Shown here: positions 50,546-59,371 of the stretch, one piece after another
Numbering within the stretch: position 1 is the stretch's first letter
Layout of the letters: every line of letters begins with the position of its first letter
Assembly: GCF_030767025.1 (NCBI RefSeq)
Contig: NZ_JASITE010000010.1
Coordinates: 186,001-250,000, forward strand
DNA: 64,000 nucleotides
Origin: Nocardia sp. CC227C
GTDB lineage: Bacteria; Actinomycetota; Actinomycetes; Mycobacteriales; Mycobacteriaceae
Direction: 5' to 3'
The notes under the pieces: generated by a model
Told to the model about the DNA's origin: nothing
Database searches by the model: none
Seen by the model: the letters and a program-made list of their open reading frames with translations, nothing else
Program-made: the position numbers and the translations under genes

Positions 50546-51700
50546 ATGCGGACACGGTGGACGACCATGGCGGCGACAACCGTCGCATCGGTCCTATGCC
50601 TGATGGGGACGCCTTTCGCGGTGGCGGCACCGGATCCGGCCGATATCCCGGTCGGCACCGTGACGGCCGTCGAACCGCTCGCCCCCGAAGCCACGCTGCC
50701 GGGCGCGGAAAATTCCCGGCGCATCCTCTACCGGACCACCACCGTCCGCGACGAACCGACGATCGCCAGCGCGGCCGTGTACTTCCCGCCCGGCCCCGCC
50801 CCCGCGGGCGGCTGGCCGGTGATCGCCTGGGCGCACGGCACCGTCGGGCTCGGCGACGAGTGCGCCTACAGCATCGCCGGACCGGGCGCGCGCGAACGCG
50901 ACTGGGCCTATCTGGGCGCGTGGCTGCGGGAGGGCTACGCCATCGTGGCCGCCGACTACGCGGGCCTCGGCACGCCGGGCGACCACCCCTACCTCAACGG
51001 CGTCGTCGAGGCGCACAACGTGGTGGACGCGGTGCGGGCCGCGAACCGGCAGTACCCGGCGCTGGCACCGAAATGGGTGGTGGTCGGCCAGTCGCAGGGC
51101 GGTGGCGCGGCCGTCACCACCGCCCGCTACGCCACCGAATTCGGCGGGCCCGAACTGGATTACCGCGGCGCGGTCGGCACCGGGGTGCCCGCCTACATCG
51201 AGGACATCCTGTTGCCGCTGGGCCCGAACCTGCCGCCGATCGAACTGGGCGCGCACACCACGGCCTACGTGCTGTACATCCTCAACGGCCTGCGCACCAC
51301 CTACCCGGAGCTCGATATCGACTCCTACCTGAACGAATCCGGCCGGGACTGGCTGCGCCGCGCGAACACCTCCTGCCTCGGACCGTTCGGCGACGAGCTG
51401 ACCGCCGGAAACGTCGTCCTGGGCGACCTGTTCGCCCGACCGCTCGCCCAGATCCCGAATCTGTCCGGTCTGCTGCGCCGGTACATGGGTCTGCCCGAAT
51501 CCGGCTACGACAAGCCGGTGTTCCTCGGTCAGGGCCTGGCCGACACCGATGTGCTGACCCCGTTCACGCTGGCCTTCGCCGCCAAACTCCAGGCGGCACG
51601 CGAACCGGTCACACTGCGGACCTACGACACCGACCACAGCGGCGCGGTGAACGCGTCCCTGGTGGATTCGATCCCCTTCGTCCGCGACCTGTTCCGCTGA
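50546..51700 (+). CDS. Secreted lipase (LIP family)
   Basis: A 384-residue secreted enzyme. Signal peptide about residues 1-28 (TTVASVLCLMGTPFAVAAPD). Hydrolase core with WPVIAWAHGTVGLGDECAYS, nucleophile VVVGQSQGGGAAVTTARYAT, Asp in LGQGLADTDVLTPFTLAFAA and His in YDTDHSGAVNASLVDSIPF. This is the secretory lipase family (PF03583) of Nocardia and mycobacteria, acting on triacylglycerols or host lipids. ATG 50546 follows CAGGGAGG. Proximity to isocitrate lyase fits fatty acid use. Confidence 0.88.
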   Translation: MRTRWTTMAATTVASVLCLMGTPFAVAAPDPADIPVGTVTAVEPLAPEATLPGAENSRRILYRTTTVRDEPTIASAAVYFPPGPAPAGGWPVIAWAHGTVGLGDECAYSIAGPGARERDWAYLGAWLREGYAIVAADYAGLGTPGDHPYLNGVVEAHNVVDAVRAANRQYPALAPKWVVVGQSQGGGAAVTTARYATEFGGPELDYRGAVGTGVPAYIEDILLPLGPNLPPIELGAHTTAYVLYILNGLRTTYPELDIDSYLNESGRDWLRRANTSCLGPFGDELTAGNVVLGDLFARPLAQIPNLSGLLRRYMGLPESGYDKPVFLGQGLADTDVLTPFTLAFAAKLQAAREPVTLRTYDTDHSGAVNASLVDSIPFVRDLFR

Positions 51701-51713
51701 TCCGCGCGCGGCC

Positions 51714-51947
51714 TCAGCCCGGCGGGGCGGCATCGGTCGTCACGACGCAGAAGGGATAGCAGTCGACCGTCACCTGCGTGCCGCCCGACGTGTCGGGGTG
51801 CGGGCCGGTGGTGGCGGTACCGCAGTTGCCGACCACCAGCAGCAGCACCAGGACCGCGAAACCCACCACGGCGGCGAACAATCCGGTGAACCAGGCCGCG
51901 TTGGTGCGCGGCAGCGGGAACAGGACCGGTCCGAATCCCAGCAGCAT
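51714..51947 (-). CDS. Small membrane protein with Cys-rich tail
   Basis: A 77-residue protein with one span (AAWFTGLFAAVVGFAVLVLL) and an outward tail GNCGTATTGPHPDTSGGTQV then TVDCYPFCVVTTD holding three cysteines. Its ATG overlaps the TAA of the preceding gene (TAATG), so the two are coupled. Unrecognised family. It sits in a two-gene operon divergent from the NB-ARC gene and may be its membrane partner. Confidence 0.6.
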   Translation of the reverse strand: MLLGFGPVLFPLPRTNAAWFTGLFAAVVGFAVLVLLLVVGNCGTATTGPHPDTSGGTQVTVDCYPFCVVTTDAAPPG

Positions 51948-52399
51948 TATCGGCTGACCTCCCGGCGCACGCCGCCGTGGCGGCAGACCCGATCGGAACC
52001 CGTCGCGGCCCTCGCATCGGAACCCGCCGCGGCGCTCGCGCCGGAACCCGCCGCGGCGCTCGCGCCGGAGCGGGTCGCACCGAGCCGCAGCGGTTTCGGT
52101 TCCCCGTCGCCGGCGCGCAGGGCCAGCAGGCACATGGCATCGGTGACGGTGAGGCCCAGGATCCCGGCGTGCAGCGCCGCCATCTCGTCGTCGAACTCGC
52201 CGCCGGGACGCAGCAGCCCCATCAGGATCATCTCGGCCAGCACCACGCCGGCGATGGCCTGTTCCCGGGTCAGCCGCAGGGAGGTCGGCAGATACGACAG
52301 CACCCACCGGCCGCACTGCGGTTCCGGCACGTCGACCCGGAAGGCGACCTCGTGCGCCACATCGCTGGTGATCAGCCAATCCGAAGCGGTAATCGCCAT
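51947..52399 (-). CDS. GPP34/DUF-like small protein with Ala/Ser repeat tail
   Basis: A 150-residue protein: AITASDWLITSDVAHEVAFR, VLSYLPTSLRLTREQAIAGV, VVLAEMILMGLLRPGGEFDD, then a tail with an eight-residue motif GASAAAGS in three copies and an Arg-rich end. LTREQAIAGVVLAEMILMGL recalls GPP34-type proteins (membrane phosphoinositide binders in eukaryotes, unknown in bacteria), but the match is short. ATG 52399 has AAGGGA upstream. Coupled to the small membrane gene and divergent from the NB-ARC gene. Confidence 0.5.
   Translation of the reverse strand: MAITASDWLITSDVAHEVAFRVDVPEPQCGRWVLSYLPTSLRLTREQAIAGVVLAEMILMGLLRPGGEFDDEMAALHAGILGLTVTDAMCLLALRAGDGEPKPLRLGATRSGASAAAGSGASAAAGSDARAATGSDRVCRHGGVRREVSR
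51994..52065. repeat. 24-bp tandem repeat, three copies, inside coding sequence
   Basis: CGGAACCCGCCGCGGCGCTC-type units at 51994-52017, 52018-52041 and 52042-52065; the last two are identical, the first differs at a few positions. Encodes the GASAAAGS repeats of the gene at 51947-52399. Copy number probably varies between strains. Confidence 0.85.
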
Positions 52400-52618
52400 C
52401 GACCCATCCCTTCTCGCTCGACCCGTCCCCCGCTCGGGGTCCGGATCCGGTGATGGCTCAATGGTCGCGAGCGGGAACCGCGGGGTGAATCCCAGCGATC
52501 TGCCGGAATTCTTGGCGGCGGACAGGCCCTTGACCAGGTGAAATTTCAGCGGTACCAAGGAAATATTCACAATGGCTGACCGAGATTCTCGTGCGGCGGC
52601 CGCTCGGGGAGGCACACC

Positions 52619-55252
52619 GTGTCACGAAACGGTGATTTCGACGACTACGGCGCGGAAACACGAAAGCGCCTGCGCGGCATTCTACTCGGTACCGGGCTGG
52701 CCGAACACCAGCTGGTGGAACCGCTCGCGGCGGAATTGCAGCGGCACGGCTGCCGCCCCCGCAAGGCGTGGCGGCTGGCCAACGGGTACACGCTGGAAAC
52801 CGCCGCGCGCGAATACAACCGGAGCACCGGGGACGAGCGGGCGGGGATGACCGCCGCCCGCGTCTCGGAGTTCGAGTCCTGGCCCAAGAGCCGTGGCAAC
52901 GGGCGCGAGCGGCCGCGCCCCACGGTAGCCACCCTGAAGGTGCTGGCCACCGTCTACCGCACCGACTGGGAGCAGCTGGTGGACGTGGCGGATCTGGCGA
53001 AGATGCCGGGGCGCGACATCACCGCCTACCGGGAGGCGGTGGCCCGGCGCCGCACCGTGCCGCCGGTTCTGGATGGACACGGATTGCCCACGGACATAGT
53101 GCCTTTCATCGGCCGCCACGATCAGCGCGCGGAACTGCACCGACGGGTGCGCGAACATGCGGGCGGGCGCGGACCCGGGGTGCACGTGGTGAGCGGCCTG
53201 GCGGGAGTGGGCAAGACCGCTTTGGCCCGCTACCTGATCGAGGAATACCGGGATCGCTACCCGGACGGCTGGATCTGGGAGGACCTGCGCGGGCATTCCG
53301 ACGGCCGCACCCCGCGCACTCCGGCTGGTGTGCTCGAACAGCTGCTGCTGCGGATCGGGGTCCCGCCCGAGACCATCGAGAACGACGCGGCGCGGCGCGC
53401 CGACCGCTGGCGGGCCGAGATGCGCGGCCGCCGCATGCTCATCGTCTTCGACAATGCGTTGGACAGCAAGCAGGTTCGCGATCTGCTGCCGCACGCCCCC
53501 GGCAGCTTCGTGCTGATCACCAGCCGCCACAAGCTGACCGGGCTGTCGGGCGCGGCCCCGCTGCAACTGGATGCCATGGGCGCCGCCGAGGCCGAGGAGC
53601 TGCTGGTGCGGCTCAGCCATCTGCCGCCCGGCTACGACGTGGGGGCGGTGCGGCGCATTCTGGAGACGGCCGGGCGGCTGCCCCTGGCGATCCGCCTGGT
53701 CGCCGGGCAGATCGCCCATCACGGCCCGGACATGCTCGCCGCCGCCGACCGGGACTTCCAGCAGTTGACCGACCGGGTGCAGCACGCGCCGATCGGGACG
53801 CCGTCGGAGGAGTCACCGGCCGCGCCCATCCTGGACTTCTTCGCGGCCGAGGGCGAATCCCTCGCCGCCGCATTCGAATTGTCGTACCAGCGATTGTGGG
53901 AGCCGGAATTGCGCCGCGCGGTCCGGCTGCTCGGGCTGTTCCCCGGTTCGGAGATCACCGCGGAGACCCTGGCGCCCATGGCGGATGTGTCGACCCTGGC
54001 CGCGAACGCGTTGATACGCCGCATCTTCGAGGTGGGGCTGCTGGATCCGGCGGTGAACGGACCCTCCGGGCAGCGGTACCGGATCCACGATGTGACCCGG
54101 CTGTTCGCCCGCAAACAGGCCGATCAGGAGGACCTGCCGAGCGAGCGCGCCGCCGCCATCGGGCGGCTGGTGCGATACTGCCTGGCCATTGCCCGGCGGG
54201 TGGGCGCGCCCCGACCCTTCGATCTGGCCGGCAGCTTCCCGAATATGCCGGTCCCCGGGCCCTCCGACGCGGTCGACCGGGCTCGGGAGTGGCTGACCGG
54301 GGAGAAGGAGGTGCTGCTCGGCTGCATCCGGGTGGCCGGTCCGACGACCGAGGCCGGAGAGCTGGCGCGACTGCTGGCCTCGCATCTGTCGGGACTGGGG
54401 CACTGGTCGGACGCACGGTGGCTGTTCGTGCGGGCGCTGGACGTGGCCCGGGGCGACAGGGACGCCACGGCGGAATGCGACGTGCTCTACGGGCTGGGCA
54501 CGGTGCACCGGCTGGCCTGCGACTACGAGACGGCCTCCACCTGCTTCCGGGAGGCGCACGCCATCGCCGCCCGCATCGACGATCCGCTGCGGATGGCGTC
54601 GGGGCTGTGGGGTTATGCCGAAGTCACCAGGCATATCGGCGATTACGACCGGGCGCGGCACGCCTACGCGGACGCGCTCGGCATCGCGCGGCAGTTGCAG
54701 AACCTCGAGTTCGAGGGCGATTCGCTGCGCGGGCTCGGGCATATCGAACGCATGGGCGGCGATCCGGCGGCGGCGCGGCACTACTACGAGGCGGCGTTGG
54801 ACATCGCCGCGCAGATCTCCGACGACTACAGCCGTGGCTGGACCCTGTGGGGGCTGGGCAATGTGATCCGCATGGCGGGCGATTTCACCACCGCCCGTGA
54901 GCATTTCGAGCAGGCTCACGAGATCGGCGGCGAACTGGACGACGCCCTGCTGGTGGCGGACGCCCTGCGCGGACTGGGCCATACCGAGCGCGATCTCGGG
55001 GATCTCGATGCGGCACAGGGCTTCTACTCGGACTCCCTGGACGCGGCGCGGCGCAACGGCGATCCGCACGGTGAGGCCGACGCCTGGCGGGCCCTCGGCG
55101 CGATCGCGGCCACCTCCGGCCGGCGGCATCGCCCCCGCGCCTGCGAATTCCTGCGCAAAGCGCTGGCCCTGTACACGAGCATGGGGGTGAAGGCGCTGGC
55201 CGAACAGGTGCGGGTGGATATGCGGCGGCTCGACTGCGACAGCCACGCCTAG
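52619..55252 (+). CDS. STAND-type NB-ARC ATPase with N-terminal DNA-binding-like domain and TPR repeats
   Basis: An 877-residue signal-transduction NTPase. Residues 1-145: helix-turn-helix-like region (CRPRKAWRLANGYTLETAAR, RVSEFESWPKS). Residues 165-450: NB-ARC with Walker A VVSGLAGVGKTALARYLI, Walker B MLIVFDNALDSKQV, sensor LITSRHKLTGLSG and GRLPLAIRLVAGQI. Residues 560-877: about eight TPR repeats (YGLGTVHRLACDYETASTCF, LRGLGHIERMGGDPAAARHY, WGLGNVIRMAGDFTTAREHF). This is the SARP/AfsR-like or defence-STAND layout. GTG 52619. Divergent from two small genes. Confidence 0.85.
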   Translation: MSRNGDFDDYGAETRKRLRGILLGTGLAEHQLVEPLAAELQRHGCRPRKAWRLANGYTLETAAREYNRSTGDERAGMTAARVSEFESWPKSRGNGRERPRPTVATLKVLATVYRTDWEQLVDVADLAKMPGRDITAYREAVARRRTVPPVLDGHGLPTDIVPFIGRHDQRAELHRRVREHAGGRGPGVHVVSGLAGVGKTALARYLIEEYRDRYPDGWIWEDLRGHSDGRTPRTPAGVLEQLLLRIGVPPETIENDAARRADRWRAEMRGRRMLIVFDNALDSKQVRDLLPHAPGSFVLITSRHKLTGLSGAAPLQLDAMGAAEAEELLVRLSHLPPGYDVGAVRRILETAGRLPLAIRLVAGQIAHHGPDMLAAADRDFQQLTDRVQHAPIGTPSEESPAAPILDFFAAEGESLAAAFELSYQRLWEPELRRAVRLLGLFPGSEITAETLAPMADVSTLAANALIRRIFEVGLLDPAVNGPSGQRYRIHDVTRLFARKQADQEDLPSERAAAIGRLVRYCLAIARRVGAPRPFDLAGSFPNMPVPGPSDAVDRAREWLTGEKEVLLGCIRVAGPTTEAGELARLLASHLSGLGHWSDARWLFVRALDVARGDRDATAECDVLYGLGTVHRLACDYETASTCFREAHAIAARIDDPLRMASGLWGYAEVTRHIGDYDRARHAYADALGIARQLQNLEFEGDSLRGLGHIERMGGDPAAARHYYEAALDIAAQISDDYSRGWTLWGLGNVIRMAGDFTTAREHFEQAHEIGGELDDALLVADALRGLGHTERDLGDLDAAQGFYSDSLDAARRNGDPHGEADAWRALGAIAATSGRRHRPRACEFLRKALALYTSMGVKALAEQVRVDMRRLDCDSHA

Positions 55253-55297
55253 CCGCGTCGCCGATGCGCCATCGCGCGGTCGCCGACGCGGGTCGTA

Positions 55298-56140
55298 TCA
55301 GCTGCCCCGATAGGTCGAGTACGCGAACGGCGAGAGCAGGATCGGCACGTGGTAGTGGCGTTCCTCGGCGATGCTGAAGGTGATGGTCACCTCGGGGTAG
55401 AAGCTGTCCACCGCCTGGGCGGCGAAGTACGCGCCGGTCTCGAACCGCAGTCGGTACGTACCCGTGCCGAGTGTGCCGCCGAGCCCCTTGATCCGGCCGT
55501 CGGCGTCGGTGGTGTCGGAGGCCGATTCGGCTCCGGTGGCGTCGAACAGCGTCACCCGCACGCCGGTGGCGGGGAGGCCGCGCACCGCGTCCAGGACATG
55601 GGTGCTCAGCGTCGCCGCGGCGGCCGGGGAAGTCTCGCGCCGCCCGGTGTCCACCAGGTGGTGCAGGCGGAGGCGATTGATCTCGGCGAGCTGCTCGCGC
55701 ACGATGCGCCGTTCGGTCGGCGGATCGTTGGCCAGGCGCTCGGTGAGGATGTTCAGCAGCTCGGCGGGGGTGCGGCCGCTGGCGCGCACCAGGTACACGT
55801 GCCCGAACCGTTGCTCGTAGGCGCGGTTGCCCGCGACGATGGCGGCGCGGATGCGGTCGTCGGCCGCGGCCATGCCCGCCTGTTCGCGAGCGGAGGCGGC
55901 GCTGTCGGGACGGTCCCCGATGCGGGGGTGTCCGGCGAGGGCGCGGTCGATCTCGTCCTCCGGCAGGTCCGCCAGGGCGGCGTCGGCGGCGCGCAGCAGC
56001 TCGTCGAGCGAGGCGAACGGCCTGCGCTCCGCCACCCTGGCGGCCCATCGGGGCGATGAGCACACCGTCAGCAACAGTTCCGTGGCCGCCGTCTCGTCGA
56101 GTGCGGCGAATTCCTCGAGGCCGATCGTGTTCTCCGTCAT
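55298..56140 (-). CDS. Fused OHCU decarboxylase and 5-hydroxyisourate hydrolase
   Basis: A 280-residue bifunctional ureide-pathway enzyme. Residues 1-165: OHCU decarboxylase (TVCSSPRWAARVAERRPFAS, GHPRIGDRPDSAASAREQAG, AYEQRFGHVYLVRASGRTPA). Residues 172-280: transthyretin-like HIU hydrolase (LSTHVLDAVRGLPATGVRVT, YHVPILLSPFAYSTYRGS). Together they convert hydroxyisourate to S-allantoin in urate breakdown. The uricase gene is not in the window. ATG 56140 follows GGAGG. Divergent from the MobA-like/XdhC-like operon, which would supply xanthine dehydrogenase with cofactor. Confidence 0.93.
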   Translation of the reverse strand: MTENTIGLEEFAALDETAATELLLTVCSSPRWAARVAERRPFASLDELLRAADAALADLPEDEIDRALAGHPRIGDRPDSAASAREQAGMAAADDRIRAAIVAGNRAYEQRFGHVYLVRASGRTPAELLNILTERLANDPPTERRIVREQLAEINRLRLHHLVDTGRRETSPAAAATLSTHVLDAVRGLPATGVRVTLFDATGAESASDTTDADGRIKGLGGTLGTGTYRLRFETGAYFAAQAVDSFYPEVTITFSIAEERHYHVPILLSPFAYSTYRGS

Positions 56141-56219
56141 CGCCCTCCAGCATCGGCCACGCGCCGCCCGGCCGCCAGTCGGACGGCGGCCGGGCCCGTC
56201 GCGCGTTACCGTCGGCGGC

Positions 56220-57161
56220 ATGAATCGCGGACGCTGCGACGGCATCCTGCTGGCGGCCGGTGCCGGTACCCGCTACGGCATGCCGAAAGTCCTGGCCGAG
56301 GACGGTGCGTGGCTGCGCGGCGCGGTCCATGCCCTGCATGCGGGCGGCTGCGAGCGGGTGTATGTGGTCCTCGGCGCGACCGGACCGCCCCACCGCACCC
56401 ACGACGACTCCCCCCTTCCGCGATGGCAGGTCTCGCAAACGCACGGCATCCTCATCCCCGCCGTCGCCCGGCCGGTATGGGCAGGCGATTGGGCGACGGG
56501 TATGAGCGCCTCACTCCGCGCGGGTCTGGCCGCCGTCGTCGCACACCCGATCAGCCCGCGGGTGCGGCCCCGGCGAGGCGGCGGGCATGCCGACAGCACG
56601 GTCGCGCTGTCCCGGCCGCCGAGTGGGCACGTCGACGGCACACCGGCGGGTACCGGATCCGCGCGCGGGGAAGCCGACATCGCAGCGGCCGGTGGCGAGA
56701 CCGGACTCGGTCGACCCGAAGCGGCAGGGTTCCGCCCACTCGACGCGAGCGCGAGCCGGGCGGCCGAGGCCGATGCGTGCCCCGCGGCTCCCACCGGCAC
56801 GAGCGGGACGCCCGAGTCCGGGGCTACGGCGGCCGCATTCGGCGGCCCACCCGAGTTCGTGGCGATCATGCCGGTGGATACGCCGGACGTCGGGCCGGAG
56901 GTGGTTTCCCGGGTCATCACCGCCGCACGGGGGGCCGAGAGTGGCTTGGCGCGGGCGGTGTTCGACGGGCGGCCGGGCCATCCGGTGGTGATCGGTCGCG
57001 GGCATTGGGCGGGCGTGACTGTGGCATCGACCGGAAAAACGGGCGCGGCCTCTTATTTGCGCGAACGAGCCGATATGGTGTGCGTCACGTGTGGCGATGT
57101 GGCGACGGGGTGGGACCACGACCATCCCCGGCACGGACACACGCCGAGTGGGAGCAAATGA
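56220..57161 (+). CDS. MobA-like nucleotidyltransferase (molybdenum cofactor cytidylyltransferase type)
   Basis: A 313-residue GT-A-like nucleotidyltransferase: DGILLAAGAGTRYGMPKVLA (nucleotide and Lys binding), NxG-type GMSASLRAGL, VAIMPVDTPDVGPEVVSRV (metal Asp) and VFDGRPGHPVVIGRGHW. MocA/MobA-like proteins finish molybdopterin for xanthine dehydrogenase. A Gly/Ala/Pro-rich insert of about 95 residues (roughly 110-205) separates LAAVVAHP from FGGPPEFVA and is absent from the usual 190-200-residue enzymes. Overlaps XdhC by four bases (ATGA). Confidence 0.8.
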   Translation: MNRGRCDGILLAAGAGTRYGMPKVLAEDGAWLRGAVHALHAGGCERVYVVLGATGPPHRTHDDSPLPRWQVSQTHGILIPAVARPVWAGDWATGMSASLRAGLAAVVAHPISPRVRPRRGGGHADSTVALSRPPSGHVDGTPAGTGSARGEADIAAAGGETGLGRPEAAGFRPLDASASRAAEADACPAAPTGTSGTPESGATAAAFGGPPEFVAIMPVDTPDVGPEVVSRVITAARGAESGLARAVFDGRPGHPVVIGRGHWAGVTVASTGKTGAASYLRERADMVCVTCGDVATGWDHDHPRHGHTPSGSK

Positions 57162-58210
57162 TGCGGGATATCGTCGAGGATCTGTTGCGCGTGTGGCACA
57201 GCGGCCGCACCGCCGGATTGGCCACCCTGGTGCGCGCGGTGGGATCGACGCCCCTGCCGGTCGGCTCGGCCATGATGGTCGACGCCGAGGGCCGGGCGTT
57301 CGGATCGGTGTCGGCGGGCTGCGCCGAGGCCGAGGTGTACCAGGCCGCCCTGGCGGCGGCGCAGACCGGACACCGGGCCATGCACCGTTTCGGCCCCGCC
57401 ACCGGCATGGACTGCGGGGGCACCATCGACGTGTTCGCGGAGCCGTTCTCGCGCAACCACTTTCCCGAATTCCCGACGGTGGCCGCCGATATCGTGGCGC
57501 AGCGACAGGTCACCGTGTTCACGGTGGTGTGGCATTCGGATCCGGACGTGATCGGCCAGCATCTGGTGACCGACCGCAAGCACGGCACCGAACTGGTCTC
57601 CCTGCCCGACTCCGATGTGTTCGTCTCCTCCTTCACCCGGCCGCCGCGCCTGATTCTGGTGGGGGCCAACGCGTTCGCCGCCGCACTGGCGACACAGGCA
57701 CGCCTCGTCGGCTACCGTGTGACGCTCTGCGACCCCCGCCCCACCTTCGCCAGCCCCGAGGCGTATCCGCGGTGCGAGGTGGTCGTCGACTGGCCGCACC
57801 GCTACCTCAACACCCAGTCCGCGGCAGGTGAAATCGACAGCAGCACAGCGATAGTCGTGCTGTCCCACGATGCCAAGTTCGAGATCCCGTTGCTCACCGT
57901 GGCACTGCGACTACCCGAGCTCGGCTACCTGGCCGCCGTGGGTTCCCGACAGGTCCACGCCCGCCGCCTGGAGGCGCTCCAGGCCGGCGGCTTCGACGCC
58001 GCCACGCTGTCCCGCCTGCACGCCCCCGCGGGCCTGGACCTGGGCGGACGGACCGCCCCCGAAGCCGCCCTCGCCATCACCGCCGAACTCCTCGCGGCAC
58101 GCAACGGAACCTCCGCGGCTCCCCTCTCCGTCCGCACCGGCCCGATCCACCCGACCACCGCCGAAGCACGCACCGGGGCGCGGGGGCCGGAGAGTCATTC
58201 CCTCACCTGA
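57158..58210 (+). CDS. XdhC-family molybdenum-enzyme maturation protein
   Basis: A 350-residue protein. N-terminal XdhC/CoxI part (TAGLATLVRAVGSTPLPVGS, SVSAGCAEAEVYQAALAAAQ, MDCGGTIDVFAEP) and C-terminal Rossmann-like part (RLILVGANAFAAALATQARL, VVLSHDAKFEIPLL, YLAAVGSRQVHARRLEAL). XdhC loads sulfurated molybdenum cofactor into xanthine dehydrogenase. ATG 57158 overlaps the MobA-like stop. The dehydrogenase subunits themselves are not in the window. Its end overlaps a weak ORF on the other strand. Confidence 0.9.
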   Translation: MMRDIVEDLLRVWHSGRTAGLATLVRAVGSTPLPVGSAMMVDAEGRAFGSVSAGCAEAEVYQAALAAAQTGHRAMHRFGPATGMDCGGTIDVFAEPFSRNHFPEFPTVAADIVAQRQVTVFTVVWHSDPDVIGQHLVTDRKHGTELVSLPDSDVFVSSFTRPPRLILVGANAFAAALATQARLVGYRVTLCDPRPTFASPEAYPRCEVVVDWPHRYLNTQSAAGEIDSSTAIVVLSHDAKFEIPLLTVALRLPELGYLAAVGSRQVHARRLEALQAGGFDAATLSRLHAPAGLDLGGRTAPEAALAITAELLAARNGTSAAPLSVRTGPIHPTTAEARTGARGPESHSLT

Positions 58211-58397
58211 GGTCCGGCTGCTCCGCGTAGACCTCCGCCGGCACCGACATGGCGAACAGCCGATCGGCCTCGATATCGATCCCGGATGCGGTCGGCGCGG
58301 CGATGTTTCGCTCGATCAGGCTGTCCGCCCTGGTGAACAGCCCGTCGGCCGCGGTATCGGCGGATACGCTCGCGGGCCGTTCCTCGGTCCACTCCAC
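58203..58397 (-). CDS. Possible small protein, weak
   Basis: A 64-codon frame from GTG 58397: EWTEERPASVSADTAADGLF ... VPAEVYAEQPDLR. Codon usage is acceptable and the composition is acidic, but the start has no clear ribosome binding site and the end overlaps the XdhC gene by eight bases. It could be a soluble partner of the membrane protein that precedes it. No family recognised. Confidence 0.3.
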   Translation of the reverse strand: MEWTEERPASVSADTAADGLFTRADSLIERNIAAPTASGIDIEADRLFAMSVPAEVYAEQPDLR

Positions 58398-58445
58398 CTG
58401 CTGATCTCGGCGGCGTCGAACCGCGCGAACGTTACGGGTGCGGGC

Positions 58446-58850
58446 TCACCAGGTCGGTTCGAACCAGTCGCGGGCCTCGCGACGGAAGAGCAGCACGATC
58501 ACCGCGAGTGAGGCGACGATGCCGAGCGGGCCGGGCGGGCGGCCGTCGGTGATGGACGGCACCGTCCACAGCATATTGAGCACCGCCAGCAGGATCGCGG
58601 CGATGCGCACCGACTGGCCCTCGGAGTTGAAGGTGAGACCCACCAGCCCCATCAGGAATCCGGGTACGAACGGTAGCGCGGTCGTCACCGCCGCCGAGGT
58701 GCCGAGCAGCCAGCCGGAGGCGGCCGTGCACACCACGCCGACCGCCGCGAAACCCAGCACGATCACCTGCGCGGCCCGCACCGACCGCGGCATCCGGTAC
58801 TCGTACTCGGTCGCCGCCGAGTACTCCGCCGGAAACCACTGCTCGGACAT
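58446..58850 (-). CDS. Four-span membrane protein
   Basis: A 134-residue integral membrane protein: VRAAQVIVLGFAAVGVVCTA, GTSAAVTTALPFVPGFLMGL, SVRIAAILLAVLNMLWTVPS, LGIVASLAVIVLLFRREARD, with cytoplasmic-like N-terminal SEQWFPAEYSAATEYEYRMP. A GGGGAGGAG ribosome binding site fixes ATG 58850. The family is common in Nocardia; function unknown. Confidence 0.75.
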   Translation of the reverse strand: MSEQWFPAEYSAATEYEYRMPRSVRAAQVIVLGFAAVGVVCTAASGWLLGTSAAVTTALPFVPGFLMGLVGLTFNSEGQSVRIAAILLAVLNMLWTVPSITDGRPPGPLGIVASLAVIVLLFRREARDWFEPTW

Positions 58851-59371
58851 CAGCTCCTCCCCTGCCGCAGGTGACCTGCCGCGCCGGGAACAGCGAGCCG
58901 GACCGCCCGCCCGGCTCGGCGACTCCGATCGCCAGCGTAACCCCCCGACCGGCCGGTTCCCCGACACCGCGCCGATGCCGAACACGTCACCCCGGACACG
59001 GGAGCAAGGACCCAGCCACACCCGCCCATCGCGACGCACCCGACGAACCCGACGCCTCGCACGACGGACGCGGTCCACGCTGGTAGTGGCGCAGTCGACC
59101 AACCCGCACGGCAGACACAGCGCACCGGCACGAGCGGGGACGGCACACCCGCACTTCCCGGGCCGGAGCGCCAATGCGGGCGAAGTCGGCACCGACACCA
59201 GCGGAGACAACGCACCGGCACGAGCGGAGGCATCGCGCCGACACGAGCGGAGACAGCACACCGGCCACGAGTGGAGGCATCGCGCCGACGCTGCGGGGCG
59301 GCGCACCCCGGCATGGGTGGGGGCAGCGCATCGGCACCACCGGGGCGGAGCGCCGGGTGCGAACGGATTGT
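58851..59371. other. Gene-free stretch with tandem repeats
   Basis: 521 bases upstream of the membrane-protein gene and downstream of pfkB. The left part is probably that gene's promoter; the right part (59123-59290) is a degenerate tandem repeat. Long open frames here are compositional artefacts. Confidence 0.5.
59123..59290. repeat. Degenerate 23-27-bp tandem repeat
   Basis: About six units of the type CACCGGCACGAGCGGAGGCA alternating with CGCGCCGACACGAGCGGAGA. The two types alternate, giving a higher-order unit of about 50 bases. No gene covers it. Similarity is clear between 59189 and 59290 and weaker to the left. Confidence 0.7.

Noticed and set aside
59123..59290. CRISPR array
   Set aside because: Units are contiguous and degenerate, without unique spacers, and no cas gene is present.
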